Shown: positions 49,101 to 61,552, counted from the first letter of the stretch. The stretch is 64,000 bases of DNA from Rhododendron vialii (GCF_030253575.1 NC_080558.1:1560001-1624000), one strand, 5' to 3'. Notes: generated from the sequence alone by a model not told the origin. Translations and numbers: made by a program.

Positions 49101-52100
49101 TGGATGAATGAGTTCTTCTCCGCACCTCCTTGTGGTCCTATTTTGTAGCCAGTGTAAGCCCTTCCATGAGGGAAGGGAAGAAACTGCTGGTGGAATTTAT
49201 AGACCTTAGATGTCAAGTTGCTTTGTGCTACTAGAAATGGATAAAGAAAACATATAACATAACAGTCTTGCTCGCGAGTGAGCCAATGAGACTACCAGTT
49301 ATTAGGAAAGCATAATCGAAGTTTTAGTCATCTTAAACCTATCAAATCTACCCAAACAATTGAGAAGCGAAGTTTTCTATTTTTGGCAACAAGGCAAAAC
49401 GTGTTTCATTGCTACTTTAGTTTTTAATGTTGTCGTTACTTCTTAGTTAGTACTCATATGATGGTTACGGCTTTTGTTGGAAGGGATGGATACCTGTTGC
49501 TTTACCTAAGAAATATTGGGCAGCTGTTCGCTCTTTCCAAATAATAATATCCATTATCATACGTGGCAAAATATCATTTTGATAATGGTGAATCCTTGCT
49601 CAGATCTCAGTCTTACATCAGTTTGTAATGGCAATAATGCCCAACTATCCTTAAGCCTAGACGATCTACCTCATATAGGGTTTTTGTTTAATTGCACCGT
49701 GGTTTTTTGTTTCTATTTTCCCGATAAAGTGGTATGGACTGCTCGCTACTTATTATGATGTTGTTCAAGCAGCTATGATAACAAGGAAATTGCCTTGAAT
49801 TGTGGAAACATTTTAAGGGAATGCATCAAAATACCTACCCTGGCAAAGTAAGATTCTCATGCTTTTTGTTTATCCCTTTTGTCTTTTCAAGGTCCTTGTG
49901 TTCTTGCTAAACTTGATGTTTGTATCAGCAATCCTGTTGGTACTATTTAACAGAGAAAGGAATAGTGGAAGGTCTATAGACTCTATACTACATAATTAAG
50001 AGTTTGGGAGGATGGAAAGTCCTTTTCTGTTGTGCAGATCTGTTTGATTTATTTGCAATAGTTGCAACTGATAAAAACTGAATAATTGCCAGTTTATGGT
50101 TTTATTATGCTCTTTATCTATGTTATTTCAGCTTTGTTCCTTTAGTTTTAGTGCCTTTGCTGTATTCTCTGGGATAGGTTTGGTCTTTTCGCAAATTTTA
50201 TACAATTGTAATTGGGATGTCCTCTATCATCGATGCGGCGCTGTCCAAGGTCATCTTATGGGTGATTGACTATGCCAATTTGGTATCTGTGTTCACTGGA
50301 TATCATTTAAGTGGCTCAGGCATAAGAAGATCTTCTACCATGGACATGGAGTGAGTACTAGTTGAAACTTGAAACCTTCCTTAGTTCTCCATACAAAATG
50401 TCTCAAACAAATGGAATGTCAGACCTCTCTGAGATAAATAGTCTTTTTTGTGCAATTCCAGAGGTAAGGAAAGTCTTCGTATCTTATTGGTAAAACGGAA
50501 TACTTGAAATTCAACAGATCCCTGGTTTTCTTCCTTTTTTTTTTGTGAAATAACAGAAATAAATGAATTTTTTTACCATAAAACAATGCTATAATGCTGT
50601 GTAACTCAAGAAACAGAAGTTTTCTTTTTCTTGTTGTCAATTTAGTTTCTACTTTGTTGAACTGGCCAGATGGTGGATTGGGTGAAACAGAGAATTGGTT
50701 ACAGGCTTTGAGCAAAGGCTGCAAAGCCCCAAATGTCAATGATTGTCAAGCTAGTGGTCGATTTATTGCCATGGAATGAATTCAGGAACTAGGGATGCTG
50801 GAAACTTGAAATGCTTGAAATTTGTGTCATGAGCTGTTTCCATTTGATTTGGATTACAAGCATAAAAACGCGCACTGAATGAATGGCAGAATGGTCTTTT
50901 TGACCTTGTCATGGCGATCAAGAATCTATGTCCCGTAATGCGGCATTTTGTGGTTTCCTTGTCCGCAAAGAACATTGTGTGGGTTGGGATTAGGAAAATG
51001 GCCCTTTATAGATACCATGAGAGGGTTTTTTGTTGGCTCATAAGTGGAAGAATTTATACTATCCCAATCCCCTTCTCAACCCACCAACAAGAATATCAAC
51101 TTCCTCTCTGCAGGACTCACTGCACTTTAAGTGCAGCTACACAACTGTTGGGCCATGTGCCCCGGTTCCATGAGAGGGGTTTGGCAACTGTAATTTAATT
51201 AAAAAAAGCTAATTCTTCCATTTCTTGAAGACAAAACATTCTGCTACCCATTCAAACCCAGTGAATTCTAGAGCATTTGCAGCTGGACCAATCAGTGTAG
51301 TTCTGCAAATTCTACATGGGAAATCCTTCCCTTGTGATTGTCATCTTCTACTTGTTAGCGATTGCTACTTCTTTCTTTACTACGGACTAGTATTCTCTGC
51401 ATATGAGTCAAAGAGTTTGCATTGCGGCCTTTGCTGTCTTCGGAAATACAAGTTTTGCAGTATTTCACACTTTTATGGTGCTATTCAGATATATACTAGA
51501 GTCTCCAAGCTTTGAGTTGTTTTTCAAATACGTGGAGCTGCCGAACTTTGACATCGCCTCTGATGCATTTTCTACCTTTAAGGTCAGATATATTAGTTTC
51601 TAGTCCTGCTTAACTTTGACTTCCTACTTATTTTTGTTTCTAGACTTAGATGGCGTGCCGCTTTTTGACATAGTACTAGTGAAATGTTTACAGGATCTGC
51701 TTACTAAACATGAAGATGCAGTCTCTGAATACCTCACTGCTCATTATGATGAGGTTTGCTGCTTCAGCTTTGTTAGAAAAAGGTTCTGAAAAAATATGGC
51801 AACCTTCGGTTATTGGTTGACACCGTGAAAGTGGATTGAATAGGAGTCCTGTTTACCTGAATGTTTGAGACCGTCTTGGCCATTTGGAATATCCACCTTT
51901 TTTTTTTTTTTTATCTTGGTTATTTCCTCTTGATTGATTCTGTAGGCTTATCTAATCTGCGGCTTTTATCCAGTTCTTCGAGGAATATGAAAAACTCTTG
52001 AGCTCCTCTAACTATGTGACAAGAAGACAATCTTTGAAGGTTAGTCATTCCTCTGAGGTGTTGGATTTGTTCTGAGTATCTATTTTATAAGATTTGTTGA

Positions 52101-53511
52101 CCTTAGGATGTTAATGGTTTCTAGCTTCTCTCGGAATTTCTTTTGGAGACTCCAAATTCACATATAATGAAGCGCTACATTGTTGAAGTCCGATACTTGA
52201 AAGTTATGATGACATTGCTGAAGGTATTGAATTTTGTATTTTCCTCGATAGATGCTCTTAGTATTCTTCTGTTTGCATGATGAATTGATAGTGCTAGAAA
52301 AATCAGCAGCATCTGGCTGTTGGAGATGCCTGCGTATTTCAATTTTCACCCAAGAAAATACATTCATTTTTTGAAGTGTTTTCTTATTCCAGGTTGTCGG
52401 TAATTTAACTGCATTTTACTTGGCTTCTTTTGAGGTCACGTTTGTTCTGTTTTGTTGTGTGTTTTGTGATGCAACCAGTTCATAGCCTGTAATTCCACAG
52501 GACTAGTACACTCACACAAAAAAGTGACAGGTGATGTACTTATCTAAAAGTTTTCCTTTCTAATTTGCTGAAGCCTCTTCACTCTTCCCCCGGCTCAGCC
52601 AACCTAACCTGCTTGAGTATGTTCCTTAGAAGGGAAGCCTTTATTTTTCTGTCTTACTTACCGGGTCAATAAAGGAATGGATTGTCTAGTTTTTTCCCAG
52701 CTACAGTAGATTAATTTATTGTCTCAATCATGAGGATATTTAGGGAATTACGAAATGTTTGACACAAACTCTGTACCTTTCCCATTCTCTTACAAGCTTT
52801 TGTTTCCCAAATTTGCTTTTGAGCAGGATTCAAGCAAAAACATCCAGATCTCTGCTTTCCACATTTTTAAGGTGCTGAATTTTTTTTTGGATCTCTGCCT
52901 TTCGTTAGTCAAATTCTATACTTTTACTAGCACTTCTTCCTCTCATTTGAAATAAAAATGAAACTCAAATGAAGAAGAAAGTGGGACAGACATATTGGTT
53001 TTTTTTTTTTTTTTCTCTTTTTGTTTTTGGAGAAAGAAGGGGAGGCAATTTACTGTGCTAAAACTTGACCATCAGAATCTATTAGAGTTCAGTGAAAGTT
53101 CCTAAAGAGCCTGTGTGCTGCATTTGGCTTATATAGTGGCCTTCCCTTCCCTTTTATCAGTAAGTTACTTTTTCAGATCTAGTTTTATTACTTTACTTAT
53201 TTGAACTGTAGGTTTTTGTGGCCAACCCTAGCAAGCCTCGAGATATAAAAGTTATCCTGGCTAAAAATCACGAGCGATTGCTGGCCTTGCTTCACAATCT
53301 CTCTCCCGGAAAAGGCAAGTCCACCCTTGATCATGTCTTTTGCTGCCAATTATTGTTTTACTGAATTATGTTTAGCTGTATTTTCTCCCTTCCTTAGCTT
53401 TGTTTTCTACTTCACTGTATGGCAGGTGCCGATGATGATCAATTTGAAGAAGAAAAGGAACTGATCATTAAGGAGATTGAAAGAGTATCTCGGCTGCCAA
53501 ACCTTGAATGA
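46106..53511 (+). CDS. MO25: MO25/CAB39-like scaffold protein
   Basis: Eleven exons: 46106-46228, 48634-48798, 48883-49001, 49773-49847, 51489-51582, 51694-51753, 51974-52039, 52125-52223, 52827-52871, 53212-53314, 53426-53511. All junctions keep frame; 1035 nt, 344 aa, the family's usual size. Hallmarks are [85 protein letters not shown] and [14 protein letters not shown]. The protein is an all-helical, armadillo-like repeat scaffold that binds and activates STE20/GCK-type kinases; in plants it is linked to NDR/SIK-type kinase control of growth and cytokinesis. The GA-rich leader ends just before the start. Intron 10 uses a GC donor (AAAG/GCAAGT). Intron 1 (2.4 kb) contains a local duplication. 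Confidence 0.97.
46470..46770. repeat. imperfect tandem duplication in MO25 intron 1
   Basis: AATGTAAATCAATTGCAGACTAGACTCGAGAGTGTG with TTGATGCATTTC.CTATTGGTGTACG.AA and TGTCTACCTCCGTC recurs about 147 bp later as AATGTAAGTCAATGGCAGACTGGAGTCGAGAGCGTG and so on. The copies are roughly 80% alike by eye. Confidence 0.75.
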
Positions 53512-55524
53512 TAGGTATACCTTCCCATTGTTGTTGAATTCTGTTCGTACCCCAATCCTGTAAATTTGTGCTGTAATGAACTATGCTTGGAAGGATTTTC
53601 ATATCGAATGGAAAATTGTGTCGGAGGGCTTTGGTAACTGGGGTGACAGGATTTTTTAGCTATGTCTCTATATCATATGGCAATCCAAGCCTTTATTTGG
53701 AGGAAAAGGAAAAAAACATTACTTCTTGTTTCATTGGTTGAAACCCTTCTTAATGTTGAGGAGCATATAGATTCCAAGAAAGAAAAGTGAAATCCAATGG
53801 GTTTGAATGTTGAATCCTAAACTGGGATTTAGACTCCGACTTCTTCCGTTTTGGTTTTGGCTCTTCAGGCCATGTTTGATTGTTGAGACTGATAATGAAG
53901 GAATCCCACTCGATCAGAATTCCATAGGATGAACAATTATATTGGACTATTCGGTTTGGAGAATTCGGCATTTGCATATCCATTTTGCATGTCCCATGTT
54001 TTGTGTTGCGAAATTAGTCCTCCGGTGGAAATGTATTCCTGTATCGGTAGTTGCGCCGAAGCGCTGGCGCTGCAATCCCATGACATTTTAGTTCAGTCTC
54101 ATGTTGTAGTCTCTGAATTTTTTGGGTTGTCTTGCTGTTGTCAGTCCACTGGGCTAACAATAAACACACTGAAAGTCAAGGAAAACACATATTTTTTATA
54201 CTTTATACACCCTTTAATACATATTCATACACTTACTATTGTCAGCCCCTGATTTTAGAATTTTCCTTTTTTTGGTACCTAAGGAAGGAAAATGACACTA
54301 CAACTGCAATACTCTGATGGAGACTGTCCAACCTTAGCTTCTTCTCCCATTGGGAAAAAGAGGAAGAAAACCCTTTAGCTTCTTCGCTTCTTACTTTCAC
54401 CATAATAGAAGGATGGAATTCTATGCACTATAAGATTTTGCTCATTTACAAATCGATTTTGAATTCAATTCGACTTAAAACCCAACATATTTTGTCGAAA
54501 TTTTAATTTTGCCCGGGCTGTATTGTCACTGGTCACGACGGCGCAACTATAAAATCATTTTTCTTGTAGTTTATTGTTTCGAAAATATTTGCATTCTGTT
54601 TTTTTAAAACCATAAATATCACTTCTTTGTCGTTTCAATTCAAATTAGCGGTTTGATGATAGAAAATGAAAGCAGACGTGAATTTTGAGAGCTACTCGTT
54701 TATTTACTTTTTCATTATCTATCTAATCAAACAGAAATCAGGAATTTAGCTACTCCATTACTTTTTCATAGCCTTCATTTTTCCTTTTTTATTTTTCCTC
54801 GTAATAAGATTCAAAACATTCAATTGATAATTAAAATATTGTTAACAACGAAATCAGTGCCACTCCTAAAGCAAAAGAATTTTCCAATTTTATAGAGATT
54901 CCAAAATACATTTTTGTCCAACACGTTTGATGTTGAGAAAAGAGCTCTTGCAAGAAGGTTGGCTAGAGATGGGTTTACTTGTTAGTACTAATAATAGAAT
55001 AATCTAGCTAGATCTAGATTTTATTCGAATTTTCCTTCTCTTCCCGGTAAAAAATTATCACTGCTCATTCAAGTAGTGAAGCAGCTGAACTGCTATAACC
55101 ATCACCGCTGCTGCTAGAACTGATAGCTTTTGTCAGAAAGATCCGATCATAGGAACGAAACATTCTATTTTAGTTCATTTATGAGAATGTGAGCATTATT
55201 TTCTTTATATTTTAGTTCTTAATCTCAAAATTTTAATTTACTAGGTCAGTTTTGAGATAACGTAAGGGGAGGTCAAGAATTTTCCATCTTCCACAGCGAA
55301 ACTCAAAACAAAAGAGAGTAAAAATGCTTGTTATTAAAACATTGTCCGAGCTAAAAGGGCAATAATCACCGTAACAACAAATACCACTCTCTCTCTTTCT
55401 CTCATTTGGAAATAACGACCTTGGACATTCTAATGTCATTCTAATGCTCGGCTCAAGAGCCTGAATTTTTCCATCTTCTATAGCGAAATTAAATAAAAAA
55501 GCAGAGGAAGGAAACAAGTTAGTA
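53512..55524. other. spacer between MO25 and BSD genes
   Basis: AT-rich. It includes the MO25 3' end. No gene or bounded repeat is seen. Confidence 0.5.
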
Positions 55525-55757
55525 CTCCCTCCGTTCCAATTAAATTGTCCTTTTTGAGAGTTTGTGCTATTTTTCAATTGATTATATATTGTAATTTATA
55601 ATATTTTTTATTTTTGAAAACATTATATCATAAAAATAATCAAAATCTATCAAATAAGATCATATTCGATATGAAATTTATTATGAATTTAAAAATATAA
55701 CTAATTTTTTAACATGTTAGAATGGAACGATAGAGAATTAAATTAGGATGGAAAGAG
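55525..55757. mobile_element. Stowaway-type MITE in the BSD gene promoter
   Basis: Starts CTCCCTCCGTTCCAATTAAAT and ends ATTAAATTAGGATGGAAAGAG, flanked by TA (55523-55524 and 55758-55759). Interior blocks CTTTTTGAGAGTTTGTG and AAATCTATCAAATAAGATC match the element at 17220-17461. The right end is about 270 bp before the BSD start codon. Confidence 0.8.
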
Positions 55758-55819
55758 TAAAACATTGTCGGAGCTAGAGGGAAATAACCATCATTAATCA
55801 CAATTACGGTGACCAAACT

Positions 55820-55912
55820 GAAACTCTCTCTCCCCTTCACTCTCAAAAAAAAAAACTGAAACTCTCTCTCTCTCTTTCTCTCTCTGTCTCTCAAAAGATT
55901 TTCTCTCTCCTC
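55820..55912 (+). promoter_or_regulatory. CT-rich leader / Y-patch upstream of the BSD gene
   Basis: Repeated CTCTCT tracts on the sense strand end about 115 bp before the ATG. Such pyrimidine patches are typical of plant core promoters and 5'UTRs. No TATA box stands out. Confidence 0.35.
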
Positions 55913-56025
55913 AAACATAGCTTGAACAAGACTTGAAAGGGCGTCAATTCTCTCACACCTGCACTCCTCCAAAACTCTTCAGCAAACCCTCCTCCTCTTC
56001 GTCTCCCTCCTCCATTCTTTCCGCC

Positions 56026-57399
56026 ATGAATTTCTTCAAATCCGTCTTCACCGACGATGATCCAGAACACTCCGATCCCCAAACTGCCCCTACCTCCCCC
56101 TCCAATTCACAACAATCCCCACACCAGCAACCCGATCCAAATCCTAATTTTCCTCCCGCCCCGACCCCCTCAATCTCCTCCCTCACCGCCGCCTGGTCCT
56201 TCGGCGGCATGATCAAAACCCTAGCCTCCAAATCCGAGTCGGTCCTCGAGACCTACCGCCGCGACCTCGAGGAGTTCGGCTCCGGGCTGAAGAAGGAGAC
56301 CGCGGTGATCCGAGAGGTCGCCGGGAGAGCGGTGATGGACCTCCCCACCTCGCTCGAGGCCGGGGCAGCCGCGGCCCAGGAGTCCCTCGAGTCGGTGGGC
56401 CAGGTGATAGACAATCTTGGGGTATCAGTGGTTGAGATCATATCTCACGGTAAGGACTCTTTGCTTGATGATGGTTATACTTATTCTGATGGCGAGCACC
56501 AACTTGAGAATGACCAGAATAGTAGCAACTTGAATTCGAAGCCGTATAGTAGGATTGATGCTCAGATTCGTGCTATTCAATGCGACATGAATACTTACGT
56601 TAAGGAAGTAGAGGATGTGGAGGAGTTTGAGGAGTGGAAACTAGGGTTTAAGTTGGGTGAGAAGGGTGGGGAGATTGGGGATTTGATCGAAGAGAATGAG
56701 TCGATCGAGGAGATTTTTAACGAGGTTGTTCCGGGTGTGGTTGACGAGGAGACGTTTTGGGGGAGGTATTTTTATAGGGTTTATAAGGTGAAGAAGGCGG
56801 AAGAGGCGAGAGCTAAGCTTGTGAAGAGGGCGATAGCGGGAGAAGAGGAGGAGGTTTTGAGTTGGGATGTTGATGATGATGATTATGAGGAGAGCAGTGG
56901 ATCTAAGTCGAAGGTTGAGGATTTGGAAATGAAGATTGAAGAGAGAGGTTCTTTGGGAAAAGTTGATGATGGGTTTGAGGCTGCAAGTGAGGAGAAGAGT
57001 TTAAGGAGTGAAAATAATGGTGAAAATGATGATGAAAAGGAGGTGGTTTTTGAAGCGAAAAGTGACGATGGGGGTGATGAGAGAGTGGATTTGGATGGGG
57101 GTGAATCGAGTGGCGACAAGTTGGAGGGAAAATCTGATGAGAAATTGGGTTCGGATGGGAAGACTGAGAATGGCGGATCGTGCAAAGATGACTTCTCTAT
57201 TGTCTCAAGCCAACCATCAATGCCCGAGGAAGAAGATCTTGGGTGGGATGAGATTGAAGATACTGGGAACACTGATGAGATTAAGGCCACAACAAGTGGG
57301 AGTCCAAACAGATCTGATTTGCGAAAGAGGTTGAGTGCTATGGACGAAGAAGATCTTGGTTGGGATATTGAAGATGATGATGAGCCTGTTAAGTCGTGA
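56026..57399 (+). CDS. BSD-domain protein
   Basis: Single-exon gene of 457 aa starting MNFFKSVFTDDDPEHSD. Layout: a Pro/Ser/Gln-rich stretch (about 20-50); a conserved N-terminal block (AAWSFGGMIKTLASKSESVL, YRRDLEEFGSGLKKET) of the plant BSD-family type; and the BSD domain at about residues 185-270 (RIDAQIRAIQCDMNTYVKE, FEEWKLGF, FWGRYFYRVYKV with the conserved F-W and following Tyr). A long acidic, low-complexity C-terminus carries two copies of EEDLGWD followed by an acidic run (residues about 401 and 443). BSD domains occur in TFIIH p62, synapse-associated proteins and DOS2-like proteins; the plant members are little characterised. The frame is open upstream to 55933, but the ATG at 56026 starts the family-like N-terminus. 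No intron is visible. Confidence 0.93.
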   Translation: MNFFKSVFTDDDPEHSDPQTAPTSPSNSQQSPHQQPDPNPNFPPAPTPSISSLTAAWSFGGMIKTLASKSESVLETYRRDLEEFGSGLKKETAVIREVAGRAVMDLPTSLEAGAAAAQESLESVGQVIDNLGVSVVEIISHGKDSLLDDGYTYSDGEHQLENDQNSSNLNSKPYSRIDAQIRAIQCDMNTYVKEVEDVEEFEEWKLGFKLGEKGGEIGDLIEENESIEEIFNEVVPGVVDEETFWGRYFYRVYKVKKAEEARAKLVKRAIAGEEEEVLSWDVDDDDYEESSGSKSKVEDLEMKIEERGSLGKVDDGFEAASEEKSLRSENNGENDDEKEVVFEAKSDDGGDERVDLDGGESSGDKLEGKSDEKLGSDGKTENGGSCKDDFSIVSSQPSMPEEEDLGWDEIEDTGNTDEIKATTSGSPNRSDLRKRLSAMDEEDLGWDIEDDDEPVKS

Positions 57400-60300
57400 T
57401 CCGAATGACATCCAAAGATGATAAATGTTATGATTTAGTTATTGAACTATTGCCTCCAATTTGATGTCTTGTGAAGTACTACTATGTTCATGGTATGTTC
57501 AGTGACGTTGGGTGCTTTTATTCACTATAAAGTGTAAATATGTCTTTTTATCTTCTAAACAATTCAAGTGACATTGTCATTGTTATAATTCCAATTTAAG
57601 AAGTTCACGGATCAGATTTAATTATTGTCTTCCACTTGAATTTCATTGGCATGTCTCCGTTTATTTGCATGGGCTTTGGTTTTCATTGAGTTTGTCTCAT
57701 GCATTTGTTCACTTCTCGATTGATAAAGATTCTAAATCTCCCGCGATATGTGTTCACTTCAGGATCATATCACGCTTCCGTTTTTTTCCCCTTGTCTGTG
57801 ACACCGAGCATTTATCTGCGATTCTGCATATCATGATCCTCAATTCTCTGATTTTATATAATAAATGGCAAGTGGTTTTTGCTCACTTCAACTTCAGATG
57901 TTTTCGAATCTTGATCACTTGACTGTGAAAATCGAAATCACGCTCTTCATGTTAGGAATCTCTTGAATTGCTCATTCCAACAGGGTGATTTGCTTCACAT
58001 ACCAAAGGTTATGTTTCCCCTTACAAGTCCAACTGATTATATCAACAATGTTGTTCTGTTTCTGCAAGTCGATCCTGTATATAGTGGCACGTTCACGTGA
58101 GTTCTAAAACCTTTCTTAAACTCTTGTTGCTTATTTATTTCTCTTCCACTGGACCACTGCGGTGATCATCTAATAGAGATCTCCATTCTCCTCCTGAAAT
58201 GGGGAGTCAGATTTTTGGTTATTTATGTATCTGCTTAAGCATTCCATCTTTGGTTCAGGGTCGCATTTCTCCACTCATTGTTGCTATGTATGTGAATGTC
58301 TGGTTCTCGAACAGATCTACAGCCTTTCAGGTTTCATCTAGTTATCAGTTTCGTGGCTATGGTAGTGATATTGGTTGGCGGCAGTGGGCGGTGGGGTATA
58401 GAGGTTTTGGTGGTATGATAGGTTGGTGGTGTACTGGTTTGGTTTGGTTTCCATCTTTAAAAAGTGGAAGATACTTTCAGCCAATTTAACAACTCCTCCG
58501 TCGCACCACAGAATACCAGAGAATACGGAGAATGTTTGCTGTCTCACCACAGAATACCAGAGAATACGGAAAATGTTTGCTGCTGAAGCCAACGCCAATG
58601 GAGGTTTATGTCGTACTGTTTCTACAAATCCGTTTCCCTAAATCATTTCCGAACAACGTAGGATCTCAGACACTGCCTCCATTGTCTTCGAATTGTGGAG
58701 CATTCAGGTTAGGTTCATCCAAAACCATTTTGGTTCCCTGTAAAATAGACTAGGAATAAGCAGGTGGTTTACAAGCTTCACAAGGGGGATTATTATTATT
58801 TTTTGCATTTGAATTGAGTGAGTCCCCTGTCAAGCCAATGAGGTGCACACTGCACAGTGAATGAGTGAAATTTACAGGAAATGGATTCCCATTTGGAGCA
58901 AACCCCGATGGGCTGGTTAACACTGCAGAAGCCTTCGAATTTTCTATCTAGTTCATGATCAGCCTGTCCAATGTAGTGGACCATGTGGACTGCACAACTG
59001 CCTTTGGAAAACTCTTGTAGCCTGTGTTTGGATGAGAGTAAATTTGTTCGCCCTCGCATTTTTGTGTTGGTATTTAAGGAGGCATTGGCGGGTTTCACTT
59101 TCATGATCTGAATCGTTTATTTTGTAAGAAGCGTAATCAGATTTCTTTAACAAGTACTCCCTGATATCGGATTGAGTCAAAAAAATTGTGGTGTGCTTTC
59201 AAATCAATTTTTACAAAATGGTGACATTTTTGGTCATCGAAATAAGAGCATGCATGTTATTTGTCAGGACTCTCATTTTATGTAGCAGCAATTTTAATTT
59301 CCTTACATTTTGCTTCTCTCTTATAAACAAATTCAATATTGAAACATAGCCTTCCAGGCTCAACGCCGGACGAACACTAGACAAAGAAACCCATCGGATG
59401 GTGATAGAGGAGACAAACAGGGTCCACAGGATGATCATTGTTCGGTAACAAGAGGATAAGACTAAAGGGAACTCGAGTCGAGACGTTGCAAGCGAGCAAA
59501 GAAACACTTCTAGTAGCCAAAACACAAACTCCATGGATCAGTATCACCTAGACACCCACCTGAAGGGCCGGCCATAATAGATGTGATTGGTTGTATTGCG
59601 TTTGGTTAGAGTGGGATGAATACGAGATAAAAATGATGCATATTATTTTTCTCTTTAAATGAAGATGGACATAGTTTGGGGAAGGGAGGCTGACTAAATA
59701 GCACCCTTCTCCTGGTATTAGTGAATCCCACTAAAAATGAACAAATAGACCCACCTTTCAATCCAGTGGACAATCCATTGTTTTTAGAAATTTGATGTTG
59801 ATCAAAATCTTGAGCAGTAAACCCCAAAAAGGGAAAAAATCTTCCAAAGGAAAGTGATGCTTGTGTCAATTATTAGTACTTGGTTTCCAAATCTGACACT
59901 TTTTTTACACTGGGCCATCAACGGTGCAAATTGCTGATATGAGGTGGCCCACATCACACCTCTCACGTGAGTGCATTATTTTTCATACGAATCTGAGCTA
60001 AATTCTTCTATATAAAAGACAAAAATTAAGAAAATGATTTTACATATTTGCGCAAATTGATATTCCACGTGCACAAAAAAAAAGTGCAAAACATAGAAAG
60101 GAGAGTATGAATATTATTTTACAAAAAATTTAATGTACTTATGTGTATATCTGCACATCTTTACATATTGTTGTATAAATTTCTATTTAAACTGATAGCT
60201 GTAAGGATAGTTCATTTTTCATTCTATTTTTTTTTAAAACTACACTTTATTATTATTATTCTTGTACTATGAATCTACAATGTTGCTTATCTAAGTGTGA

Positions 60301-60465
60301 AAGAGTGTACAAATGAAAATTAATTTTCTTTAGAAAGTTGTAAAAAAATAAAAAAACTAATTTTATAAATTCACATCAAACAGAAAAGAAGGTGTGGTTA
60401 TAAAAAAGAAGGTGAGAAAATCATTTATGTATGTAACACCCACCCTAGTGAGAGTTGTGTGAAAC
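57400..60465. other. gene-free stretch after the BSD gene
   Basis: No gene I can support. A 41-bp tandem duplication (CACCACAGAATACCAGAGAA) lies at 58504-58585. Short coding-like scraps occur near 57985-58100 and 58870-58950 but have no continuation. Confidence 0.45.
58504..58585. repeat. 41-bp tandem duplication
   Basis: CACCACAGAATACCAGAGAA with TACGGAGAATGTTTGCTG is repeated directly as CACCACAGAATACCAGAGAA with TACGGAAAATGTTTGCTG. Confidence 0.9.
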
Positions 60466-61078
60466 TTGGGGAAAATGATGGAAAAGAAAATGAGAAAAAA
60501 ATAAGAGGAAAATTTTACTATTCATAAACTTGAAATTTTTATTTTTATTTTCTCTTATATCTCTCTCCAATCCAAACAATTAGAAGGAAATTTTTTAACT
60601 TTCCTTTATTTTCTCTTACTTTCCCCTTAGGCTCCGTTTGGAACTTAAGGAAAGGAAAAGAAAAAAAAAGAAAGGAAAAGAAGAGAAAAGAAAATGAGAG
60701 GAAAATGGAAGAAAAAAATTTACTATTCATTAGTAAAATTCAAATCTTTATTTTCTTGTCTTTTTTTCTTCCACCCAATTTACAAAACAATGGAAGAGAA
60801 TTGTTTTTAATTTTTCTTTCTTTTCTAAGGCTCTGTTTGGAACTTGTGGAAAAGAAAAGAAAGGAAAAGAAAATAAAATGGGACGAAAATGAGAGGAAAA
60901 AGGAAGGGAAAATTTACTATTCTCAAAACTTAAAATTGTTATTTTCTTCTCTCTTTCTCTCTCAATCAAACAATAGGAGGGAAAACTTTTTCCTTTCTTT
61001 TCTTTTCCTTTCCTTTCCTTAAGTTCCAAACAGGGCCTTAAGTTCCAAACAGAGCCTAAAGTTCCAAACAAAGCCTAA
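60466..61078. mobile_element. stacked MITEs with GGCTCCGTTTGGAACTT ends
   Basis: Two left ends are clear (60631 and 60830), with a third, more decayed copy suggested to the left. Three right ends follow one another directly: AAGTTCCAAACAGGGCC, AAGTTCCAAACAGAGCC and AAGTTCCAAACAAAGCC (61020-61075). Each copy carries AAAATGAGAGGAAAA and TTTACTATTC interiors. The TTA/TAA at the junctions resembles a 3-bp Harbinger/Tourist-type target. The pattern fits repeated insertion into the element's own end. Confidence 0.65.
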
Positions 61079-61178
61079 ACCGTGAAACCGCACCCGGGAG
61101 AGAAATCACATTCCCCATAGGCCATAGCAACCCATCCCCCCGTACTCGATAGCGACTCACTCCGCAAACCAGAGAGAT

Positions 61179-61250
<72 letters not shown>

Positions 61251-61552
61251 AAGGAGGAGATGAGCTCTGAGTAGTGTGATTCCTAATCACACACAATCTT
61301 ATCAACAAACAACTCGCTCTCGATCTTTCTCCTTGCCAATCCAAAATCACTCTGTTTTTGCAGCAGCCAAAACAAACCGAATGGATCCTACCCGCCAAAA
61401 ATTAATTGTACCCATTTTCGGCCCCAATGCATGGGATTTCCAGCCCTAGAAATATCTCAACCTTTTCGATTTCAGCTTCAACCACCTCATTTTTGCTCTC
61501 TCTGTTCGGGCACAAAACCCTAAACTCGTCTGTGGGCCGATATGCAAAGGTA
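61079..61552 (+). other. possible 5' end of a transcript leaving the window
   Basis: A GA-rich leader (microsatellite 61168-61252) is followed by an ATG at 61381 with a short frame of 22 codons. A good donor, CGATATGCAAAG/GTAAAA, follows at about 61552. This looks like a 5'UTR or first exon whose main coding part would lie to the right, but no coding exon is recognisable up to 64000. Confidence 0.25.
61168..61252. repeat. GA microsatellite, interrupted
   Basis: GAGA tract with two GGAG interruptions, about 85 bases. Confidence 0.9.

Noticed and set aside
55933-56025. N-terminal extension of the BSD protein
   Set aside because: Low-complexity Ser/Pro from a CT-rich leader; the first conserved residues follow the ATG at 56026.
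57985-58105. Coding-like scrap GDLLHIPKVMFPLTSPTDYI
   Set aside because: It has no neighbouring exon and no family I recognise; it is too short to call.
58870-58950. Coding-like scrap GNGFPFGANPDGLVNTAEAF
   Set aside because: Isolated, with no splice partners or start, and could be chance.
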